From: Antedon mediterranea
Lineage: Eukaryota; Echinodermata; Crinoidea; Comatulida; Antedonidae
Assembly (NCBI RefSeq): GCF_964355755.1
Contig: NC_092676.1
Location: 8,910,288-8,974,287 of the forward strand
DNA: 64,000 nucleotides
Direction of reading: 5' to 3'
Shown here: positions 57,497-64,000 of the stretch, piece after piece
How the letters are laid out: every line of letters begins with the position of its first letter
Position numbering within the stretch: the first letter of the stretch is position 1
Notes under the pieces: model-generated
What the model was told of the DNA's origin: nothing
Database searches by the model: none
Seen by the model: only the letters and a program-made list of their open reading frames with translations
Program-made: the position numbers and the translations under genes

Positions 57497-58110
57497 AAAT
57501 ACAAAAAGAGACTTGATTAGTGATTTTTTCCTTATAAATGTTTATAATTGTATAAATGTACAATAGCTGGCCTCAGTTAATAATATTATACAATACAAAA
57601 ATTTCGAAAATCGGTCGTAGGTTTTGATTCTCTAAATTAATATTTTGCCATTAGGTATCACATATTCAGTATGCGTTTACGACAACTTTATTCATTTAAC
57701 TATTAATTAAATTAATACTGCCTTTAAAATTAAAGGTCAGATACATGTCCATCTATACGTTTTAATACTAGAATTGTTCATTATGGAATAAATGCTGTCA
57801 TCAAAAACATAATTAGCCATTATAAATATTTTTTTTTAAAATCAAGAATTGAAAATTGCCAGTGCTTATTATATGTTCAATGAAACATAATCATCTGAAT
57901 TAGATCTCACATAATATAGAAAACGAATGTTTTATTAAATGATTTAAAATAATGCTTTAAATGTGTATTTAAAGACAATAAAGAACACACTTTTATGAAA
58001 CTAAAAAAGGCGACGAGATGTTTCGTCCATACACGTCCGCGATTGAGTAGATATAAATGAGGTTCGTCGCTGCGTTGTATCACTCATCAACCAACTCAAC
58101 TGTTTGGTAA
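57497..58110. other. H2A-H1 spacer, unit B
   Basis: Near-identical to 46960-47570. No gene. Confidence 0.7.
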
Positions 58111-58125
58111 AGTTAAAAGTTAAGT

Positions 58126-58702
58126 TATAGCTGACCAAACTAAAACTAAGAAGCTTGTTATAGCCAAGAAGCCTGTTACTCTCCCAACGTACATCGACAT
58201 GGTAACGGCAGCAATTGGTACTTTGAAGGACAAAAGCGGCTCATCTCGCCAGGCTATTGCCAAGTACATCCTAGCTTATTATAAAGTTGAACCCACTAAA
58301 ATGAAAACTCATCTTCGTTTGGCTTTGAAACGTGGTGTCGAAAGTAACAAACTTGTTCAAGCAAAAGGTGCAGGAGCCAGCGGTTCATTTAAACTGAACC
58401 AGACTACAGCCAAGGGTGATGAAGCTGCCATGGCAAAAATGGAAAGATCAGAGAAGAAAGCAGCTGCAGAGAAGGAAAAGAGTGTAGCAAAGAAGGCCAA
58501 ACAATTAGCAGCGAAGAAGGCAAACAAACCAATTGTAAAGAAGGCTACCAAATTCAAGTCACCCAAGAAGTCTGAGAAAAATAAATCTAAGCCGAAAATG
58601 TCTATCAAGTCTCCTAAGAAGCCAAAGACAAATAAGCTAAAAAGCCGAAAGTTAAAAAGACATCAAAGAAGGTCGGAGAGAAGTGAAATACTGCTAATTT
58701 AA
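58126..58702 (+). pseudogene. Linker histone H1, copy B (start codon lost)
   Basis: Collinear with copy A, but the start ATG is ATA. The next ATG in frame (58199) lies inside the globular domain at [11 protein letters not shown], removing its first strand and helix start. The rest is open for 167 codons, with [18 protein letters not shown] and the Lys-rich KSPKK tail, and it ends in the same shifted tail as copy A (RRSERSEIL). A product from 58199 would lack part of the winged helix, so it is probably nonfunctional. The promoter and stem-loop are intact. Confidence 0.85.
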
Positions 58703-58714
58703 TTCAAACCGAAC

Positions 58715-58730
58715 GGCTCTTTTCAGAGCC
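58715..58730 (+). terminator. Histone 3' stem-loop (H1 copy B)
   Basis: GGCTCTTTTCAGAGCC, identical to copy A. Confidence 0.9.
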
Positions 58731-58825
58731 ACCATGTGTATAAAAGGGATTTATTTGCATTTTATTTCATTAGTTTCCAAATCTTGTTTTTCACTTTGAA
58801 TATTATATATTATCTCTATTATAAT

Positions 58826-59022
58826 GCTATACACTTATATAACTCCAGAGTACAAAGGTAAAATGTAACCGATAATTTTTATCTATTTTTAACAATTTTT
58901 AGCCTCTTAACTTTTTGTGTGTGTTTTTGTAAATTGTATTTTATATTTTTGTATTTTGCCAGGTTTCAAATCACATTTCTGTTTTTTAAATGGACAATAA
59001 AGTATATATGACTATTACTATG
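58826..59022 (+). mobile_element. Short insertion, probable retroelement 3' end
   Basis: About 197 bp, absent from the three sister spacers, which read CTATTATAATAACAATTAAG. It contains GGACAATAAAGTATATATGA near its right end, a poly(A)-signal-like 3' UTR. The family is unknown. Confidence 0.6.
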
Positions 59023-59477
59023 ACAATTAAGTTTTTAGAAAATTTTGTACAGATAGTGAACGAAACATCACTACTATATCAAAATAATAACTAATAATTA
59101 AATTGAAATAATGACTCATAACATATTCTTTTTTTTTCCATAATTAACTGTGCTGTTGATTGAATATTTATATATATAAAAGAGTAGTCCTTTTATTTAA
59201 TATTATTTTATTTTTTAAAGACAAACAACGATGATTTTATTGACCCTTGCACTTACATTCCTTTTTGTTCAGTTTTATTCGTTACGATCATTGTATATAC
59301 AGTTTCGATGGTGGACGACTGACCCAAATTTTCTAGAGATATTTATGTTACTGACGAAATGCAAATTGACATAATTACAGTTGAGCAACGTCCGCACAAA
59401 GCGTATAAATACTTCGGCATTTCGACAGTTTCCACACATTTCGAATAATTCTGAGTGATTCTTAATATCGATTAAAC

Positions 59478-59796
<319 letters not shown>

Positions 59797-59820
59797 ACTC
59801 GATGCTTTTTCAAAACACAA

Positions 59821-59836
59821 GGCTCTTTTCAGAGCC
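59821..59836 (+). terminator. Histone 3' stem-loop (H4 pseudogene 4)
   Basis: GGCTCTTTTCAGAGCC with AAAAAAGATTT downstream. Confidence 0.9.
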
Positions 59837-60518
59837 ACCAGTTGAACCAAAAAAGATTTATTTGCTTTTCTTTAATTGTTTAATATGATTCATTAATTTC
59901 AAATAATCCAGTGATTTTTCAGAAATGTATTGATTATTAAAATTATTTTTATTAAATTTGTTAAGAATTATTTTTTCAGGGGGACAATACATCTTTAATA
60001 AATATAAACAAAGAAGGAGCTTCCTCCATGTCATAAAGCTAAAAATAAGATATGAATTAGGCATGTTTTTGTATTATACCATATACTAAGATATACAAAT
60101 AGTATTAAGTAATACTTAAGAGCCACCAGTTGAACCAAAAAGAGATTTATTTGCTTTTCTTAAATTTTTTAATATGATTAAAAAATTTCAAATAATCGAT
60201 TGATTTTTCAGAAATGTATTGATTATTAAAATGTATTATAATAGAAAACCATTTTAGAGATCAATACTCACAAATAACAAACGTATTGTGGTAGCATTTA
60301 CATTTTATGGTATTTTAACCTATATAGGCCTATGTAGAATAAAAGTAGTAACAACGCGGTAATAATTGATTTAGCACGAATTGGGACGATTCCTCTCGCT
60401 TCTAAAAGTTACGTAATGAGTAACATTTTCTATATTTAAACAAATAAATACAAAATAGCGCCACATATGCCTTTGTTAACATAAAGAGTCACACGTCGTA
60501 TAAGGAAAACACGCCTCA
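59837..60518. other. Spacer with TTAA-transposon end, unit B
   Basis: Parallels 52594-53300. Carries the CATAT site that is filled by a solo LTR in unit A. Confidence 0.7.
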
Positions 60519-60554
60519 TATATGTGGGGATTAATCTAATCATGTGATAATTAA

Positions 60555-60611
60555 ATACTGCCCCCTATAGGTGTTACTGCCCCCTATAGGTGTTACTGCC
60601 CCCTATAATTG
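60555..60611 (+). repeat. 19-bp tandem repeat in the LTR
   Basis: Three units of ACTGCCCCCTATAGGTGTT (the last partial) in the left LTR and two in the right LTR at about 62040. Confidence 0.85.
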
Positions 60612-61644
60612 TAACAGTCTTTTTCAAATGATTTGCTTTCTTTTGTATTCATGAACCGGTCAAGGAAGCAGATAGTTTTGTCTCTTATTTAATTAAAGAT
60701 CTGATTAAAAGGTAATTACTCTACTTTATACATATATTACTTTGTTATACATTTATAAGATTCTGTTATGTTTAAGAAACATTAATGTTGTATTTTAAGA
60801 TGATTGCATTCATAGGCCTAGACATTTGTTTTGGGTTAACCTTGACTCATGGAATGTGCAGTTAGGAAGCCTATTGAATAGTATTGTGTTACAATCTTTG
60901 AACTAGGATTTTATGCCATATAATGTTATAATATATACTTTTGTGATAAACCTTCTTTGTATTAACAAAATATGTTTAGATAGATTTAGTAATGTTTAGT
61001 TTATAGAAGATAGTTTCTAGTTAACAGTTTGTATAAAATAGTTCATCCTACAGTTCACACTTGATTAATTTGTACACACGAGGCTACCATGCTCGTGATA
61101 GATCGTCATGTAGTGCGCCCTCTATTTATCATACAAAATGGCTGCGCCCATGGATTTGTTATTTATATATTTTACACAAACCTAAGATTATAACTCCTTG
61201 ATTCAATGAATAGACTAAGTTTAGTATTCAAATAGTGTGAGTAAATTCCAACATGCATTTATTCTAGTAATATAATAGTAATATTCAGGCACTTATGAAT
61301 ATGCAATTGTGTAGGTAATTAATTAGGTATTTGTATACTCTAACAAAGTATACAGAGGCTGTTTAGGTAGACGTGCCGTTTGATGTAATAGTCGCAGTCC
61401 TCAGAGAGAATCCTTTTTATTAGAGTCGCCTGTTAAGTTGAGGTCGTTACTAAGAATTGGCTTACGTATTTTAGAATATTATTTACTTTTGTTTCTCATT
61501 GTATTTATTTTGTGGTTTTCAGGACCATACTGATCTCTATTGTTATGCTAAAAACAAATTAAAACCAAATACACCACCGGACCGTGGTAAAAGTGAGAAA
61601 AGGCGTGTTTTTCCTTTTGTGTTGTCGTCCACATCCTTACAATT

Positions 61645-61662
61645 TGGTGTCAGAAGTGGGAT
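61645..61662 (+). other. Primer-binding-site candidate
   Basis: TGGTGTCAGAAGTGGGAT begins three bases after the left LTR. TGG at the start matches the usual complement of a tRNA CCA end. The tRNA was not identified. Confidence 0.55.
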
Positions 61663-61696
61663 CGTGGATCGTATTTGGCTTTAACATTAGAGATCA

Positions 61697-62023
61697 GTGA
61701 TGGCAAGCAAGGCATCGTTGCGAGATGTGCAGAGGACGGTTGATGAGCTAAGAGCCGAACTAGAAGCAACTAGGCGTGCTGCCCATGGTAATGGAAACAC
61801 AGTATATGTTCTCCCAGAGAAGAAGATGAGACACTTTGTGGGAGCCGAAGGGGAATGTGTAGAGTCCTTTGTTGAAGACGATGGTACTGGGGACGTTTAC
61901 CCTGACTGGCCTGATGATGCTGGCATTGACTCTGAAAATGCTGAAAAGATTCTTCTTGTTGTGAATAATATTAAGTTTGAGGACAAACTCAGCTTAAACA
62001 GGGGAGTGTGGGGATTAATCTAA
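61697..62023 (+). pseudogene. Gag-like N-terminal fragment of the LTR element
   Basis: An open frame of 108 codons. It begins 56 bases after the left LTR, has a predicted N-terminal helix rich in Arg and Glu, and carries no zinc knuckle or other catalytic motif. The final codons run into the right LTR, so the natural C-terminus and all of pol are deleted. It shows where gag began and nothing more. Confidence 0.6.
61992..62006 (+). other. Polypurine-tract candidate
   Basis: AAACAGGGGAG lies immediately before the right LTR, where plus-strand priming is expected. Confidence 0.6.
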
Positions 62024-63224
62024 TCATGTGATAATTAAATACTGCCCCCTATAGGTGTTACTGCCCCCTATAATTGTAACAGTCTTTTTCAAATGATTTG
62101 CTTTCTTTTGTATTCATGAACCGGTCAAGGAAGCAGATAGTTTTGTCTCTTATTTAATTAAAGATCTGATTAAAAGGTAATTACTCTACTTTATACATAT
62201 ATTACTTTGTTATACATTTATAAGATTCTGTTATGTTTAAGAAACATTAATGTTGTATTTTAAGATGATTGCATTCATAGGCCTAGACATTTGTTTTGGG
62301 TTAACCTTGACTCATGGAATGTGCAGTTAGGAAGCCTATTGAATAGTATTGTGTTACAATCTTTGAACTAGGATTTTATGCCATATAATGTTATAATATA
62401 TACTTTTGTGATAAACCTTCTTTGTATTAACAAAATATGTTTAGATAGATTTAGTAATGTTTAGTTTATAGAAGATAGTTTCTAGTTAACAGTTTGTATA
62501 AAATAGTTCATCCTACAGTTCACACTTGATTAATTTGTACACACGAGGCTACCATGCTCGTGATAGATCGTCATGTAGTGCGCCCTCTATTTATCATACA
62601 AAATGGCTGCGCCCATGGATTTGTTATTTATATATTTTACACAAACCTAAGATTATAACTCCTTGATTCAATGAATAGACTAAGTTTAGTATTCAAATAG
62701 TGTGAGTAAATTCCAACATGCATTTATTCTAGTAATATAATAGTAATATTCAGGCACTTATGAATATGCAATTGTGTAGGTAATTAATTAGGTATTTGTA
62801 TACTCTAACAAAGTATACAGAGGCTGTTTAGGTAGACGTGCCGTTTGATGTAATAGTCGCAGTCCTCAGAGAGAATCCTTTTTATTAGAGTCGCCTGTTA
62901 AGTTGAGGTCGTTACTAAGAATTGGCTTACGTATTTTAGAATATTATTTACTTTTGTTTCTCATTGTATTTATTTTGTGGTTTTCAGGACCATACTGATC
63001 TCTATTGTTATGCTAAAAACAAATTAAAACCAAATACACCACCGGACCGTGGTAAAAGTGAGAAAAGGCGTGTTTTTCCTTTTGTGTTGTCGTCCACATC
63101 CTTACATATATAAATGTTTTGTTTTTTAGAAGTTCTTTTACAATAACTTTTTTTATCATAATTATGTGTAAAATGCATCACACAAAAAAAAGGGAATAGA
63201 GAATAAGAGAGATAATTATACGAA

Positions 63225-63655
63225 ATGGATTCCTTTGAGTTAGCGAAAAAAAGTATCGAGACTTGAGATGACGAGATGTGCAATAGCATGATAGAGAAGA
63301 TTTTGCAAGACTTTGATTTTTCGCAGATAGAAGTTACCTAATTAGGAGGAGGTGAAACAAGGCTTGAAAAATCTATAGCAGAGTTGAAGAAAGCAGTGCA
63401 GTGTTGCATTGCAAAAGAATTGAACGTTGGACGAATGATTACTAGTTTGACTTTAGCACGCCACCTATCTGACAGGTACAGCGGACACGAAAACAAATTT
63501 GCAGCGTTTGTCGCACAATGTTTCGAAGAAAGGTCCGATAGGGTTGATAATCGGAACTTGTGCTATTGCCACCAGGTCGGTAGAAGGAAAACAAGATAAA
63601 AGCAAGTTTGAACATATATACTGGAATGAATATACACGGATCTGACTGCCGCTAG
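63225..63655 (+). pseudogene. Bcl-2-like family copy 4
   Basis: ATG 63225 is present, but TGA replaces a sense codon at the IET-R-DDE position and TAA follows at codon 39. The BH1-like LNVGRMITSLTLARHLS is retained. The GW-PDMQG segment is deleted (AAGGTCCGATAGGG), and the C-terminal part is shortened (GRRKTR in place of the IEEARKI stretch). It ends at the shared TAG 63653-63655 before the tandem repeat. Confidence 0.45.
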
Positions 63656-64000
63656 GCCAGTAAATATATATTTTTATAGGCCAGTAAAATATATTTTTAT
63701 AGGCCAGTAAAAAATAATTTTTATAGGCCCGTAAAATATATTTTTTATAGGCCAGTAAAATATATTTATAGTGTTAGTCGCGGTTGCTTCCCGCAGTCGT
63801 ACAATCGTCAAAGCGCAGTCGCTGCTTCATGCGATCAACAGTTTAAAAGAAAAAAATTTAAAAACCTGAAACAATTTGTCGTTTTCTTTTTCTTTTATTT
63901 TGATCTTCATACATTTTTACAGAAAAACTATGCAATGCAACTTGACTTAAAAACTAACTTTAAAAAAAAAAAGAAATCTCAGAGAAAATATGTCGTTTTT
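63656..64000. repeat. Unit-end tandem repeat and convergent spacer, second copy
   Basis: Nearly identical to 54748-55095. By analogy a further minus-strand TIR-like gene should begin just beyond the window. Confidence 0.85.

Larger units (their letters stand above)
60523..63106 (+). mobile_element. LTR retrotransposon with deleted interior
   Basis: Two LTRs, 60523-61641 (1119 bp) and 62007-63106 (1100 bp), start TGTGGGGATTAATC and end CATCCTTACA. They differ mainly by one extra 19-bp unit (ACTGCCCCCTATAGGTGTT) in the left LTR, so the insertion is recent. The interior is 365 bp: a primer-binding-site candidate, the start of a gag-like frame, and a purine tract before the right LTR. The insertion lies in the TATATA word upstream of a Bcl-2-like gene (TATA or ATATA duplication); sister spacers show the empty site. 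No protease, reverse transcriptase or integrase remains. Confidence 0.9.

Overview
This is eukaryotic, AT-rich, intron-containing DNA from an animal. Replication-dependent histone genes with 3' stem-loops, immunoglobulin-fold and metalloprotease-like exons, and a dense mix of LINE, Penelope, Helitron, MULE-like and LTR elements point to a marine invertebrate. Frequent AGGCCTAG words and the H1 sequence suggest an echinoderm-like deuterostome, but the species cannot be fixed from the sequence.

Left part (1-24 kb): a secreted two-Ig-domain gene lies on the minus strand at 1753-2400, with a damaged paralogue at 20328-20866. Flanks of this locus recur around 12.2, 13.7, 17.5 and 27.3 kb, so the region grew by segmental duplication. 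Between the Ig copies are an 8.4 kb Helitron (3216-11640) carrying a LINE inside its 5' region, an internally deleted Penelope-like element with 169-bp inverted termini and a 12-bp target duplication (14733-16872), and a 2.45 kb TTAA-flanked transposon (17838-20285). The empty site of the TTAA element is still visible beside the first Ig gene.

Middle part (24-41 kb): exons of a reprolysin/ADAMTS-like metalloprotease are spread over 27589-35604. They are embedded in an inverted repeat with arms at 24.8-25.7 and 30.9-33.0 kb, tRNA-like repeats, TA-rich palindromes and a strong hammerhead-ribozyme candidate. A small coiled-coil gene (minus, 39.6-40.6 kb) lies between separated fragments of an L1-like endonuclease.

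Right part (41.9-64 kb): a degenerating tandem histone array, all histones on the plus strand, in the order H2B, H2A, H1, pseudo-H4. H3 is absent. Each unit also carries two non-histone gene families: a minus-strand two-exon gene with a TIR-like alpha/beta domain, sharing an upstream region with H2B, and a plus-strand family with a Bcl-2 BH1-like motif. All copies of both are broken in this window. The array records its history unusually well. An H2B gene is split by a MULE-like element with a 9-bp target duplication, and a second copy of that element splits a Bcl-2-like copy. A LINE, a solo LTR and an LTR retrotransposon all have empty sites in sister units. Four H4 pseudogenes share an ancestral nonsense codon or its flanks. 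The most unusual biology is the pairing of TIR-like and Bcl-2-like genes with core histone genes in one amplified unit. Confirming it depends on remote-homology searches and on finding intact copies outside this window.
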